Counted from the first letter of the stretch, positions 26,700 through 36,629 are shown. The stretch: DNA of 64,000 nt from Streptomyces sp. Tue 6430 (GCA_021568835.1 JAKGSH010000010.1:3162001-3226000); one strand, 5' to 3'. Notes: a model not told the origin generated them from the sequence alone. A program made the numbers and translations.

Positions 26700-27417
26700 C
26701 ACGACGCCCCCGGGTGGCTGCGGTGCAGGTGCTGCATCTCGGCGAGCATCCGTCCGAAGGGCTCGGTGTGCAGGCCCTGGCGGCCCGCGCCCGCGCGCCA
26801 TGCTCCGGTCCGCGGTCCCCGGGGCAGTTCCAGTCCGGCCCGGCGCAGTACGGCTCCGACCGACTCCAGCCAGACGGTCTCCAGGCCGGCCGGGTCGACG
26901 TCTACGCCGTCCACCGGCTGGAACATCTCGCCGGTGAACCGCCACAGGGCGTCGCAGGCCCGGCGCATCCGCTCGTGGCTGTCCTCGGTGCCGTCGCCGA
27001 GGCGCAGGGTCCACTGCTCGGCGTGGTCGCGATGGTAGGCGACCTCCTTGACGGCCTTGGCCGCGAGCCCGCGAACGGCCCGTCCCCGGCGGCCAGTCGG
27101 TCGTGGAGCAGGTGCTGGTAGGTGGAGAAGTACAGCTGCCGGGCGATGGTGTGGGCGAAGTCGCCGTTGGGCTGCTCCACCAACTGGATGTTGCGGAAGG
27201 CGCGTTCCTCGCGGAGGTAGGCCAGTTCGTCCTCGTCGCCGGCCATCGACAGCAGGATGCGGGCCTGGCCCAGCAGGTCGAGGGCGATGTTGGCGAGGGC
27301 GACCTCCTCCTCCAGCACGGGCGCGTGGCCCATCCACTCCCCCAGGCGGTGGGAGAGCACCAGGGCGTCGTCGCCGAGGGCGAGAGCTGCGGTGTTCGTG
27401 TGCGCGGCCGTGGTCAC
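26696..27417 (-). CDS. paaC: Phenylacetyl-CoA epoxidase structural subunit PaaC (frame broken near 27068)
   Basis: GTG 27417 overlaps the paaB stop. The first half (LGDDALVLSHRLGEWMGHAPVLEEEVALANIALDLLGQAR ... FSTYQHLLHDRLAAGDGPFAG) is one base out of phase with the second (LAAKAVKEVAYHRDHAEQW ... EMQHLHRSHPG). One missing base in run 27068-27070 restores 240 residues, the usual PaaC length. PaaC pairs with PaaA as its non-catalytic ferritin-like partner. As written the protein would be truncated and the epoxidase inactive, which is unlikely given the intact neighbours. Confidence 0.87.
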
Positions 27418-27697
27418 AGGTGCTTCACCCCCTCCGGGATCTCGTAGAACGTCGGGTGCCGGTACGCCTTGTCGGCGGCCGGGTCGAAGAACGGGTCCTT
27501 CTCGTCCGGCGAGGAGGCGGTGATCGCGGCGGACGGCACGACCCAGAGCGAGACGCCCTCGCCGCGCCGGGTGTACAGGTCACGGGCGTTGCGCAGGGCG
27601 AACTCCGCGTCGGGTGCGTGCAGGCTGCCCGCGTGGGTGTGGGAGAGGCCGCGGCGGGAGCGCACGAAGACCTCCCACAGGGGCCAGTCGGTGTTCG

Positions 27698-27701
<4 letters not shown>
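27414..27701 (-). CDS. paaB: Phenylacetyl-CoA epoxidase subunit PaaB
   Basis: 95 residues: WPLWEVFVRSRRGLSHTHAGSLHAPDAEFALRNARDLYTRR is the PaaB signature, and the length is typical. It bridges PaaAC heterodimers in the oxygenase complex. ATG 27701 overlaps the paaA stop (ATGA), and its stop overlaps paaC, so stoichiometric expression is expected. Confidence 0.94.
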
Positions 27702-28756
<1,055 letters not shown>

Positions 28757-28795
28757 GCGGTCCCCCTCGACCTCGGGCTCTCTCCGAGCCGTCTC

Positions 28796-28812
28796 CCGAC
28801 CGATCGTTCGGT
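28796..28812 (-). promoter_or_regulatory. Putative PaaR-type TetR operator, site 1
   Basis: On the minus strand this reads ACCGAACGATCGGTCGG, identical over 17 bp to the site at 33747-33763 and close to that at 36630-36646. It is imperfectly palindromic, as expected for a TetR dimer. It lies just upstream of paaA; binding by the TetR protein at 35328-35915 is inferred. Confidence 0.75.
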
Positions 28813-29025
28813 CCGTGCGATTCCATGGTGAGACGGCCGTCGTAAGGTGTCAACCGCTGTGGACGACCTGCGGGTCTCCCGGTGGGAAAACCCGGGCGGG
28901 CCCGCCGGCGGCGGGGCTTCGCGGCGTACCGGGCCGGCCCCGCTCGGGGGAGGGCTGCGCGGGACGGGCCGGGCTGAGTACCGTTCCGTGCGACGACTGT
29001 GCGACGGCCGTGCGAAGGCCGTCCC

Positions 29026-29062
29026 GGCCCGCTCTCGCGCACGCGGTGCGCGAGAGCGGGCC
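29026..29062. other. Perfect 17-bp inverted repeat, 3-nt loop
   Basis: ggcccgctctcgcgcac and gtgcgcgagagcgggcc pair without mismatch. It is located between divergent genes, so it is not a normal terminator. It may be a leader hairpin of the DUF5819 operon or protein-binding palindrome. Confidence 0.7.
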
Positions 29063-29148
29063 GACGTGGACGCGCCGGCGGGTACGGACGGGCCGACGTG
29101 GCCCGGCGAGCAGGCGGAAGACGGACCGGGATCGGGGAACGGGGCGGA

Positions 29149-29985
29149 ATGAACGCGTACGACGGAGGCGCAGGCCCCCCGCGGGAGGCCGAGGCGCCGC
29201 GAGGGCCGGAGGCGCCGGCGGAGGACCGGCACATACGGGACGGCCTGTCCGGCGTCCGGGCCGGGGCCGTACCGGACGGCCTGTCCGGCGTCCTTCCCGG
29301 GGCCGTGCCGGACGGGCCCCCGGCCGGGGCCGAGCCGCGGGGTGGCGTCGCCGCCCTCTCCCCGCGCTACCAGGTCGTCGCCGCCCTGGCGCTCGCCGTC
29401 GTCGCGGTCGCCGTCTGCGTCCACGTCGGCATGGTGTTCCTGCACGTCGCGCCGTCCAACACGGTCACCAAGAAGCACGGCAAGGCGATCGACGAATACG
29501 TCTACCCGGAGTTCGAGCAGAACTGGAAGCTCTTCGCGCCCAACCCGCTCCAGCAGAACATCGCCGTCCAGGTCCGTGCCGACGTCCGCACCGCCGACGG
29601 CACGGCGCGTACCACCGGCTGGTTCGACCTGTCCGCCCAGGACGGCCGGGGCATCGACGGCAACCTGGTGCCGAGCCACACCCAGCAGAACGAGCTGCGC
29701 CGCGCCTGGGACTTCTACGTCGGCTCGCACGACTCCGACAACCGCTCGGCGGGCCCGCGCAGCACTCTCGCCGAGACCTATCTGCGCAACATCGTCGTGC
29801 TGCGGCTGGAACGCGGCGAGGCGGCCGGCCGGGGCGGCACCATAGAACGCGTCCAGGTCCGCTCCCGCACCACCAACGTGCCGACGCCCTCCTGGAGCAC
29901 CGACAAGGTCTCGTCGAAGCCGGTCTACCGGGTGCTGCCCTGGTGGCCACTGGCCGCCGGTGACACCGAGGGAGGCGCGCGGTGA
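29149..29985 (+). CDS. DUF5819 family membrane protein
   Basis: 278 residues from ATG 29149 (GGGGCGGA upstream). A Pro/Gly/Ala-rich cytosolic N-terminus (1-65) contains an internal duplication of a GLSGVxxGAVPDG unit. One membrane helix (VVAALALAVVAVAVCVHVGMVFL) follows, then an extracytoplasmic domain with PEFEQNWKLFAPNPLQQN, a motif typical of DUF5819. Its stop overlaps the HTTM gene (GTGA). Pairing of this domain with an HTTM protein resembles the SdpA/SdpB pair that matures a toxin in Bacillus, but no sdpC-like gene is here. Confidence 0.83.
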   Translation: MNAYDGGAGPPREAEAPRGPEAPAEDRHIRDGLSGVRAGAVPDGLSGVLPGAVPDGPPAGAEPRGGVAALSPRYQVVAALALAVVAVAVCVHVGMVFLHVAPSNTVTKKHGKAIDEYVYPEFEQNWKLFAPNPLQQNIAVQVRADVRTADGTARTTGWFDLSAQDGRGIDGNLVPSHTQQNELRRAWDFYVGSHDSDNRSAGPRSTLAETYLRNIVVLRLERGEAAGRGGTIERVQVRSRTTNVPTPSWSTDKVSSKPVYRVLPWWPLAAGDTEGGAR

Positions 29986-31199
29986 ACCGGTTCTCCCTGT
30001 CGCTGTCCGCCGTGATCGCGCGCGTCACCGGGTCGGCGCTCGGGCCGTACCAGAGCGCGGTGGTCCGCATCGGGTTCAGCCTGACCTGGCTGTTGTTCCT
30101 GCTGCGCGAGCTTCCCCACCGTGCGGAGCTGTACGGTCCCGACGGCCCGTGGAGCTGGGAGCTGGCCCGGCGGCTGATCGACGACAACGGCGCCTTCACG
30201 GCCCTGATGTGGTCGGACGGCCGGGGCTGGTTCGAGACGGTGTACGCGCTGTCGGTCCTGTCGAGCCTGCTGCTGCTGCTGGGCTGGCGCACCCGCACCA
30301 TGTCGGTGCTGTTCATGGTGGGCGTGCTCTCGCTGCAGAACCGCAGCGTCTTCGTGGGCGACGGCGGCGACAACGTCCTGCACCTGATGTCGATGTACCT
30401 GGTCTTCCTGCGCTGCGGCCGGGTCTGGTCGCTGGACGCGCGGCGGGAGCGGCGCGCGGCCGCGGCACGCGCGCGTGGGGAGCGCGTCACCGACCGGGTC
30501 GGGCCCGCCCTGTGGAGCGTGTCCGGCGTGGTGCTGGTCGCGGCGACCGCGGGCGGCCGGCTCGACGGCGACTGGACCGTGCCGGTGATCCTGTGGACGG
30601 TGTGGGCCGCGCTGGGCGTGCGGTGGGCCGTCGGGCGCCTCGCGACGTCCGCGGAACCCCGGGTCCTGCTCGACGTGATCACCGACGTCCTGCACAACGG
30701 CGCCCTGGTGGTGATCATGGCGGAGGCCTGTCTGATCTACGCGACGGCCGGCTGGTACAAGATCCAGGGCTCGCGCTGGCAGGACGGCACCGCCGCCTAC
30801 TACCCGCTGCACCTGGATTACTTCTCCCCCTGGCCGGCGCTCGGCGACCTGCTGTCGTCCAGCGGCACCATGGTGATGCTCGTGACGTACGGGACGGTCG
30901 TCGTGCAGGTCGCCTTCCCGTTCACCCTGTTCAACCGGCGTGTGAAGAACGTCCTGCTCGTCGCCATGATCACCGAGCACACCGCGATCGCGGTGCTCCT
31001 CGGGCTGCCGTTCTTCTCGCTGGCGATGATCGCGGCGGACGCGGTCTTCCTGCCGACGTCGTTCCTGCGGAGACTGGGCGGCTGGGCCGCGCGCGTGTGG
31101 GAGGCGTTGCTGCCGCGGCGCCGTGCCGCGGTGCCCGAGCAGCGGGGGGCGCACGAGTCCGAGGAGGCCGAGCCCCGCCGCGTAGGCTTCTCGGCATGA
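29982..31199 (+). CDS. HTTM-domain polytopic membrane protein
   Basis: 405 residues, GTG 29982. Multiple membrane helices carry the HTTM (vitamin K-dependent carboxylase-like) pattern: VRIGFSLTWLLFLLRELPHRAELYGPDGPW, NGAFTALMW, GDGGDNVLHLMSMYLVFL and YATAGWYKIQGSRWQDGTAAYYPLHLDYFSPWP. HTTM proteins include SdpB and gamma-carboxylase relatives; the biochemical role here is unknown. It is coupled at both ends: GTGA with DUF5819, ATGA with the methyltransferase. Confidence 0.85.
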   Translation: MNRFSLSLSAVIARVTGSALGPYQSAVVRIGFSLTWLLFLLRELPHRAELYGPDGPWSWELARRLIDDNGAFTALMWSDGRGWFETVYALSVLSSLLLLLGWRTRTMSVLFMVGVLSLQNRSVFVGDGGDNVLHLMSMYLVFLRCGRVWSLDARRERRAAAARARGERVTDRVGPALWSVSGVVLVAATAGGRLDGDWTVPVILWTVWAALGVRWAVGRLATSAEPRVLLDVITDVLHNGALVVIMAEACLIYATAGWYKIQGSRWQDGTAAYYPLHLDYFSPWPALGDLLSSSGTMVMLVTYGTVVVQVAFPFTLFNRRVKNVLLVAMITEHTAIAVLLGLPFFSLAMIAADAVFLPTSFLRRLGGWAARVWEALLPRRRAAVPEQRGAHESEEAEPRRVGFSA

Positions 31200-31954
31200 C
31201 CGATCCCGATGCGCTCGGCCGGTGGCGCCGGCTCGCCGACGGCTGTGTGCTGCTCGACGGCTTCCACGCCGTGAAGCACGCCGTGCGCTTCGGGGCCGAC
31301 GTGCCGGTGGCGGTCGCCGTGGACCGGCGGGCGGCGCTCGCCCTCGCCGACGACCTCGCCCCCGACGTCAGGGCGGCACTGGAGTCCCTCCTGACGGAGG
31401 TGCCGGAGGCGGTCTACGCCTCGCTGGTGCCGCGGCCGCATCCCACCGCCGTGGCGGCCCTGGCGGTACGGCCCTCGCGCGAGGCCCATCTGCGGGCGCT
31501 GGCCCGCACGCCCCGCACCGCGCCCGTCGTGGTCCTCGACGACCCGCGCAACCTCGGCAACGCGGGTGCCGTGATCCGGCTGGCCGCCGGTTTCGGGGCG
31601 ACCGGGGTGGTCACCACCGGCACGCTCGACCCCTGGCACCCGACCGTGGTGCGCGGCGGCGCCGGGCTGCACTTCGCGACCGCCGTGGAGCGGCTGACCG
31701 CCGACGAGCTGCCGCCCGGGCCGGTGTTCGCGCTCGACCCGGAGGGGGAGGACATCCGGGGCGTGAAGTTCCCGGACGACGCCGTCCTCGCCTTCGGTTC
31801 GGAGCGCAGCGGGCTGTCCGGGGCGCTGCGCGCGCGGGCCGACCACCTGCTGGCCCTGCCGATGCGCCCCCAGGTCTCCAGCTACAACCTCGCGACCAGT
31901 GTGGCCATGACGCTCTACCACTGGAGTGCGACCGGGGGCGCCGCGCGCGCGTAG
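31196..31954 (+). CDS. SpoU/TrmH-family RNA 2'-O-methyltransferase
   Basis: 252 residues from ATG 31196, overlapping the HTTM stop. The three SPOUT motifs are present: VVLDDPRNLGNAGAVIR, LAFGSERSGLS and MRPQVSSYNLATSVAMTLYHW. An N-terminal region precedes the knot domain. It should methylate a ribose in rRNA or tRNA using S-adenosylmethionine; the exact nucleotide cannot be predicted. Its end is 10 bp from the convergent paaN. Confidence 0.9.
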   Translation: MTDPDALGRWRRLADGCVLLDGFHAVKHAVRFGADVPVAVAVDRRAALALADDLAPDVRAALESLLTEVPEAVYASLVPRPHPTAVAALAVRPSREAHLRALARTPRTAPVVVLDDPRNLGNAGAVIRLAAGFGATGVVTTGTLDPWHPTVVRGGAGLHFATAVERLTADELPPGPVFALDPEGEDIRGVKFPDDAVLAFGSERSGLSGALRARADHLLALPMRPQVSSYNLATSVAMTLYHWSATGGAARA

Positions 31955-31964
31955 GCGCGGGGCC

Positions 31965-33656
31965 TCAGGCCTCCCGGCGGACCTCGACCACGCGGAAGCG
32001 GTTCGCCACGAACGCGCCGTCGGTGAGCGCGGCGTTGGCCGCCGGGTTGCCGCCCGAGCCGTGGAAGTCGGAGAAGGCGGCCGTCTGGTTGACGTACACC
32101 CCGCCGGTGAGGTTGAGCGAGAGCTGCGCCGCCTCCTCGAGGCAGACCTCCTGGACAGCCCGCTCCACCTCCTCGTCGGTCGTGTACGCGCCGACCGTCA
32201 TCGCGCCCTTCTCGCGGACCGTGCGCCGCAGCAGTTCCACGGCGTCCGCCGCCGAGTCGACCGCGACGGCGAAGGAGACCGGCCCGAAGCACTCGCTCAT
32301 GCAGGCCGCCTCGTCGTCGGGCTTGGCCCCGTCGAGCTTGACGATCACGGGCGTGCGCACGACGGCGTCCGGGAACTCGGGGTTGCTCACCTCGCGGGAG
32401 GCCAGGGCGACCTCGCCGAGACCGGCCGCGGCCTCCAGGCGGGCCTTCACGTCCGGGTTGACGATCGCGCCCAGCAGGGCGTTCGCGCGCGCGTCGTCGC
32501 CGAGGAGGCCGTCGACCGCGCGGGCCAGGTCGGCGACGACCTCGTCGTAGGTCTTGGGCCCCTCGTCGGTACGGATGCCGTCGCGGGGGATCAGCAGGTT
32601 CTGCGGGGTCGTGCACATCTGGCCGCTGTACAGGGACAGCGAGAACGCCAGGTTGGACAGCATGCCCCGGTAGTCGGCGGCCGACTCGACGAGCACCGTG
32701 TTGACGCCGGCCTTCTCGGTGTAGACCTGCGCCTGACGGGCGTTGGCCTCCAGCCAGTCGCCGAAGGCGGTCGAGCCGGTGTAGTCGATGATCCTGATCT
32801 CGGGGCGGGTGGCCAGGGTCTTGGCGATGCCCTCGCCGGGCCGCTCGGCGGCGAGCGCCACCAGGTTCGGGTCGAAGCCCGCCTCCGCGAGCACCTCGCG
32901 CGCGACGGCCACGGTCAGCGCGAGCGGCAGCACCGCGCGCGGGTGGGGCTTCACCAGGACCGCGTTGCCGGTGGCGAGGGAGGCGAACAGGCCCGGATAG
33001 CCGTTCCACGTCGGGAAGGTGTTGCAGCCGATCACCAGGGCGATCCCGCGCGGCACCGGGGTGAACTGCTTGGTCAGCACCAGGGGGTCGCGCTTGCCCT
33101 GCGGCTTGGTCCACTCCGCCGTGTCGGGCGTGCGGACCTGCTCCACGTACGCGTACGCGACCGCCTCCAGGCCGCGGTCCTGGGCGTGCGGGCCGCCCGC
33201 CTGGAACGCCATCATGAAGGCCTGGCCGGAGGTGTGCATGACCGCGTGCGCGAACTCGTGGGTCCGGTCGCTGACACGCTTGAGGATCTCCAGGCAGACC
33301 ACCGCGCGCATCTCCGCGCCCGCGTCGCGCCAGGCGCGCTGACCGGCCTTCATGGCGGGCAGCAGCTCGTCGATGTCCGCGTGCGGGTACTCGACGCCCA
33401 GCTCGACGCCGTACGGCGAGACCTCGCCGCCCACCCAGCCGTCGGTGCCGGGCTGGCCGAGGTCGAGGCGGGTGCCCAGGACGCCGTCGAAGGCCGCCTT
33501 GCCCGCCGCCGCGTCCAGGCTGCCGTCGGCGCCGTAGGCCTTGGGGTGCTCGGGGTGCGGGGACCAGTACGCGCGGGTGCGGATCGCTTCCAGGGCCTGG
33601 TCGAGGGTGGGCCGGTGCTTGGCGATCAAGGCGTGAGCGGTGAGTTCGGCGGCCAT
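31965..33656 (-). CDS. paaN: Phenylacetic acid degradation aldehyde dehydrogenase PaaN
   Basis: 563 residues from ATG 33656. Aldehyde dehydrogenase superfamily: GIALVIGCNTFPTWNGYPGLFASLATGNAVLVKPHP, IIDYTGSTAFGDWLEANA, and LYSGQMCTTPQNLL with the catalytic Cys. Length and context fit PaaN, which acts on ring-opened CoA intermediates. Unlike PaaZ it has no fused MaoC hydratase domain. It is divergent from paaH with operator site 2 in the shared promoter region. Confidence 0.9.
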   Translation of the reverse strand: MAAELTAHALIAKHRPTLDQALEAIRTRAYWSPHPEHPKAYGADGSLDAAAGKAAFDGVLGTRLDLGQPGTDGWVGGEVSPYGVELGVEYPHADIDELLPAMKAGQRAWRDAGAEMRAVVCLEILKRVSDRTHEFAHAVMHTSGQAFMMAFQAGGPHAQDRGLEAVAYAYVEQVRTPDTAEWTKPQGKRDPLVLTKQFTPVPRGIALVIGCNTFPTWNGYPGLFASLATGNAVLVKPHPRAVLPLALTVAVAREVLAEAGFDPNLVALAAERPGEGIAKTLATRPEIRIIDYTGSTAFGDWLEANARQAQVYTEKAGVNTVLVESAADYRGMLSNLAFSLSLYSGQMCTTPQNLLIPRDGIRTDEGPKTYDEVVADLARAVDGLLGDDARANALLGAIVNPDVKARLEAAAGLGEVALASREVSNPEFPDAVVRTPVIVKLDGAKPDDEAACMSECFGPVSFAVAVDSAADAVELLRRTVREKGAMTVGAYTTDEEVERAVQEVCLEEAAQLSLNLTGGVYVNQTAAFSDFHGSGGNPAANAALTDGAFVANRFRVVEVRREA

Positions 33657-33746
33657 GCGGGACCAACTCCTCGTCTGGAGAACTCTTCGTCGAGCTCTGG
33701 ACCTGGACGGAAACAGGGACAGGAACGGGCAGTCAGGGTTAGAGTA

Positions 33747-33763
33747 ACCGAACGATCGGTCGG
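33747..33763 (+). promoter_or_regulatory. Putative PaaR-type TetR operator, site 2
   Basis: ACCGAACGATCGGTCGG lies between divergent paaN and the 3-hydroxyacyl-CoA dehydrogenase gene, so one site could control both. Identical in 17 bp to site 1. Confidence 0.75.
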
Positions 33764-33816
33764 GACAAGGGGGTCCGCCGCATCTGTGGAAAACCCCGTG
33801 CGGGAGGATCGCGCAC

Positions 33817-35331
33817 ATGACAGCACTCGACCTCAGCAGCCCCGTGGCCGTCGTCGGCAGCGGCACCATGGGCCAGGGCATCGCCCAGGTCGCGCTGACC
33901 GCGGGCCACCCCGTGCGGCTGTACGACGCCGTCGCCGGGCGCGCGGGAGAAGCGGCCGCCGCGATCGGTGCCCGTCTCGACCGGCTCGTCGAGAAGGACC
34001 GCCTCACCGCCGCCGAGCGGGACGCCGCCCGCGCCCGCCTCACACCCGTGGACGGCCTCGCCGGACTCGCCGACTGCGCGCTGGTCGTGGAGGCCGTCCT
34101 GGAACGGCTGGACGTCAAGCAGGACCTGATGCGCGCCCTGGAGGAAGTGGTCGGCGAGGACTGCCTGCTCGCCACGAACACCTCCTCCCTGTCGGTGACG
34201 GCCATCGGGGGCGCCCTGCGCAACCCGGGCCGCCTCGTCGGTCTGCACTTCTTCAACCCGGCGCCGCTGCTGCCGCTGGTCGAGGTCGTCTCCGGGTTCG
34301 CCACCGACGTCTCGTCGGCCACGCGCGCGTACGAGACCGCCCGCGCCTGGGGCAAGACGCCCGTCGCCTGCGCCGACACCCCGGGGTTCATCGTCAACCG
34401 CATCGCCCGGCCCTTCTACGCCGAGGCCTTCGCGGTCCACGAGGCCCAGGGCGCCGACCCGGCCACCATCGACGCGGTCCTGCGCGAGTCCGGCGGTTTC
34501 CGGATGGGGGCGTTCGAACTCACCGACCTGATCGGACAGGACGTCAACGAGTCCGTCACGCACTCCGTGTGGCAGTCCTTCTTCCAGGACGTGCGCTTCA
34601 CCCCTTCGCTGTCCCAGCGTCGCCTGGTCGAGTCCGGCCGTCTGGGCCGCAAGACCGGGCAGGGCTGGTTCGACCACCGCGACGGCGCCGAGCGGGCCGA
34701 GCCGCACACCGCGGAGAAGCGCCGGCCGCCCGCGTACGTGGTCGCCGAGGGCGACCTGGGGCCCGCCTCGGAGCTGCTCGCGATGATCCGCGAGGCGGGC
34801 ATCCAGGTCCGCGAGGAGGACGAGGACGGCGGCACCCGCCTGGTGCTGCCGAGCGGCGGCCAGCTCGCCCTCGCCGACGGCCAGACCTCGGTGGAGTTCC
34901 GGGACGTCGTCTACTTCGACCTCGCCCTGGACTACCGCAAGGCCACCCGCGTCGCCGTGTCCGCGTCCCAGGACACCCCCCAGCGGACGCTGTCGGAGGC
35001 GATCGGCCTCTTCCAGGCGCTCGGCAAGGACGTCAGCGTCATCGGCGACGTCCCCGGCATGATCGTCGCCCGTACGGTCGCGCGGATCGTCGACCTCGCG
35101 CACGACGCCGTCGCCAAGGGCGTCGCCACCGAGGAGGACGTCGACACCGCGATGCGCCTGGGCGTCAACTACCCGCTCGGCCCCTTCGAGTGGAGCCGCA
35201 GGCTCGGCCGGGTCTGGGCCCACGACCTCCTGGAGGAGCTGCACCTGCGCGAGCCCTCCGGCCGCTACGCGCCCTCTCTCGCGCTCTACCGCCACGGACA
35301 CTCCGCCGACAAGCGGGAGGGCACCCCATGA
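33817..35331 (+). CDS. paaH: 3-hydroxyacyl-CoA dehydrogenase (PaaH/PaaC-type, duplicated C-terminal domain)
   Basis: 504 residues. N-terminal Rossmann domain (VAVVGSGTMGQGIAQVALTAGH), then NTSSLSVTAIGGAL, LHFFNPAPLLPLVEVV and TPGFIVNRIARPFYAEA, followed by a second 3HCDH C-terminal domain (VPGMIVARTVARIVDLAHDAV, NYPLGPFEW). It oxidises the 3-hydroxyadipyl-CoA-type intermediate with NAD+. ATG 33817; its stop overlaps the TetR start (ATGA). Confidence 0.91.
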   Translation: MTALDLSSPVAVVGSGTMGQGIAQVALTAGHPVRLYDAVAGRAGEAAAAIGARLDRLVEKDRLTAAERDAARARLTPVDGLAGLADCALVVEAVLERLDVKQDLMRALEEVVGEDCLLATNTSSLSVTAIGGALRNPGRLVGLHFFNPAPLLPLVEVVSGFATDVSSATRAYETARAWGKTPVACADTPGFIVNRIARPFYAEAFAVHEAQGADPATIDAVLRESGGFRMGAFELTDLIGQDVNESVTHSVWQSFFQDVRFTPSLSQRRLVESGRLGRKTGQGWFDHRDGAERAEPHTAEKRRPPAYVVAEGDLGPASELLAMIREAGIQVREEDEDGGTRLVLPSGGQLALADGQTSVEFRDVVYFDLALDYRKATRVAVSASQDTPQRTLSEAIGLFQALGKDVSVIGDVPGMIVARTVARIVDLAHDAVAKGVATEEDVDTAMRLGVNYPLGPFEWSRRLGRVWAHDLLEELHLREPSGRYAPSLALYRHGHSADKREGTP

Positions 35332-35915
35332 CCACGGCCAAGCGCGACACGTACACGCCGGAGACCCTGCTCTCGGTCGCCGTGCAGGTCTTCATCGAGC
35401 GCGGCTACGACGGCACCTCCATGGAGCACCTCTCCAAGGCGGCCGGCATCTCCAAGTCGTCGATATACCACCACGTCAGCGGCAAGGAGGAACTGCTGCG
35501 GCGGGCGGTGAGCCGGGCGCTGGACGGCCTCTTCGCGATCCTCGACGAGGAGCACGCGCGCGTGGGACGCGCCGTGGAGCGCCTGGAGTACGTCGTGCGG
35601 CGCATGGTCGAGGTGCTCATCTCCGAACTGCCGTACGTGACGCTGCTGCTGCGGGTGCGCGGCAACACCGGTACCGAGCGGTGGGCGCTGGAGCGGCGGC
35701 GCGACTTCGACCACCGGGTGGCCGCGCTGCTGAAGGCGGCCGCCGCCGACGGGGACGTACGCGGTGACGTGGAGGTGCGGCTCGCCACCAGGCTCGTCTT
35801 CGGCATGATCAACTCGATCGTCGAGTGGTACCGCCCGGACGGGCGGGGCATGGGCGAGCGCGAGGTGGGCGACGCGGTCGCCCGGCTGGTGTTCTCAGGG
35901 CTGCGGCAGGCCTGA
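35328..35915 (+). CDS. TetR-family regulator, probable PaaR
   Basis: 195 residues. N-terminal helix-turn-helix (TPETLLSVAVQVFIERGYDGTSMEHLSKAAGISKSSIYHHVSGKEELL), then a helical ligand domain. It is translationally coupled to paaH, and three near-identical operators lie upstream of paaA, paaN/paaH and the first bkd operon. This supports a local repressor of phenylacetate genes, presumably released by an acyl-CoA such as phenylacetyl-CoA. Ligand is inferred from TetR-type PaaR proteins. The convergent Lrp gene ends 2 bp away. Confidence 0.88.
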   Translation: MTTAKRDTYTPETLLSVAVQVFIERGYDGTSMEHLSKAAGISKSSIYHHVSGKEELLRRAVSRALDGLFAILDEEHARVGRAVERLEYVVRRMVEVLISELPYVTLLLRVRGNTGTERWALERRRDFDHRVAALLKAAAADGDVRGDVEVRLATRLVFGMINSIVEWYRPDGRGMGEREVGDAVARLVFSGLRQA

Positions 35916-35917
35916 GG

Positions 35918-36529
35918 TCATCCCTGCGGCTCCAGGTCCTCCTCCTCGAACACCAGCAGCGTGCGCGTGCTGAGCACCTCCGGGATCGCCTGGAGGCGGG
36001 TGAGCACCAGTTCGCGCAGCGCCCTGTTGTCGGGCGTGTGCACCAGCAGCAGGACGTCGAAGTCGCCGCCCACCAGGGCGATGTGGGAGGCGCCGGGCAG
36101 CCGCCTGAGCTGCTCGCGGACCGTGCGCCAGGAGTTCTGGACGATCTTCAGCGTGACGTAGGCGGACGTCCCGTGGCCCGCGCGCTCATGGTCCACGCGC
36201 GCGCCGAAGCCGCGGATCACGCCGTCCTCGACGAGCCGGTTGATGCGGGCGTAGGCGTTGGCGCGCGACACGTGGACCCGCTCGGCGACCGAGCGTATCG
36301 AGGCACGGCCGTCCGCCTGGAGCATCTTGAGGATGTCCTGATCGATGGCGTCGAGCGGGCGGGCCGGGGCCTTGCTCTCCGTGCGCGCCGCGGTCGTGGT
36401 CTCCGTGCGCGCCGCGGTCGTGGTCTCCGTGCGCGGCGGGGCCGTGGTCTCCGTGCGCGGCGGGGCCGTGGTCTCCGCGCGCGGTGGTGAGCCGCCGTCC
36501 GGACTCTCGGCCATTTGTTCAGCTGTCAT
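35918..36529 (-). CDS. bkdR: Lrp/AsnC-family regulator, probable BkdR
   Basis: 203 residues. After an unusual 55-residue Thr/Glu/Arg/Ala-rich extension come the AsnC helix-turn-helix (LDAIDQDILKMLQADGRASIRSVAERVHVSRANAYARINRLVEDGVI) and the RAM ligand domain (GTSAYVTLKIV, SHIALVGGDFDVLLLVHT). It is divergent from the first bkd operon, where Lrp-type BkdR regulators sense branched-chain amino acids or keto acids. The extension is encoded by a 24-bp tandem repeat. Confidence 0.88.
   Translation of the reverse strand: MTAEQMAESPDGGSPPRAETTAPPRTETTAPPRTETTTAARTETTTAARTESKAPARPLDAIDQDILKMLQADGRASIRSVAERVHVSRANAYARINRLVEDGVIRGFGARVDHERAGHGTSAYVTLKIVQNSWRTVREQLRRLPGASHIALVGGDFDVLLLVHTPDNRALRELVLTRLQAIPEVLSTRTLLVFEEEDLEPQG
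36376..36483 (-). repeat. 24-bp in-frame tandem repeat in bkdR
   Basis: Four 24-bp units occupy 36376-36399, 36400-36423, 36424-36447 and 36448-36471, with a partial fifth. Each encodes an 8-residue unit of the type RTETTAAA or RTETTAPP. Units 1-2 and 3-4 form two sequence pairs, indicating two duplication steps. Confidence 0.9.
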
Positions 36530-36629
36530 GTCCCCCGCCTCTTCGTCGTGGACGTCCTGCGTTCATCTCAGGTTGTGGAGAACCGTTTGTCCACAGCCTG
36601 AGGGGCCCTGTAGCCAAAATGTGCCGACG

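Larger units (their letters stand above)
28757..29148. other. Divergent intergenic region, 392 bp (paaA / DUF5819)
   Basis: It contains the TetR-type operator at 28796-28812, a run of gtgcgac/gtgcgaa direct repeats (28985-29018) similar to 9606-9665, and a 17-bp perfect hairpin at 29026-29062. Both promoters should be here. No gene supported. Confidence 0.55.

Noticed and set aside
36587..36595. Isolated DnaA-type boxes at 36587 and 21609 as a regulatory system
   Set aside because: Single 9-mers without clustering are expected occasionally and carry little weight.
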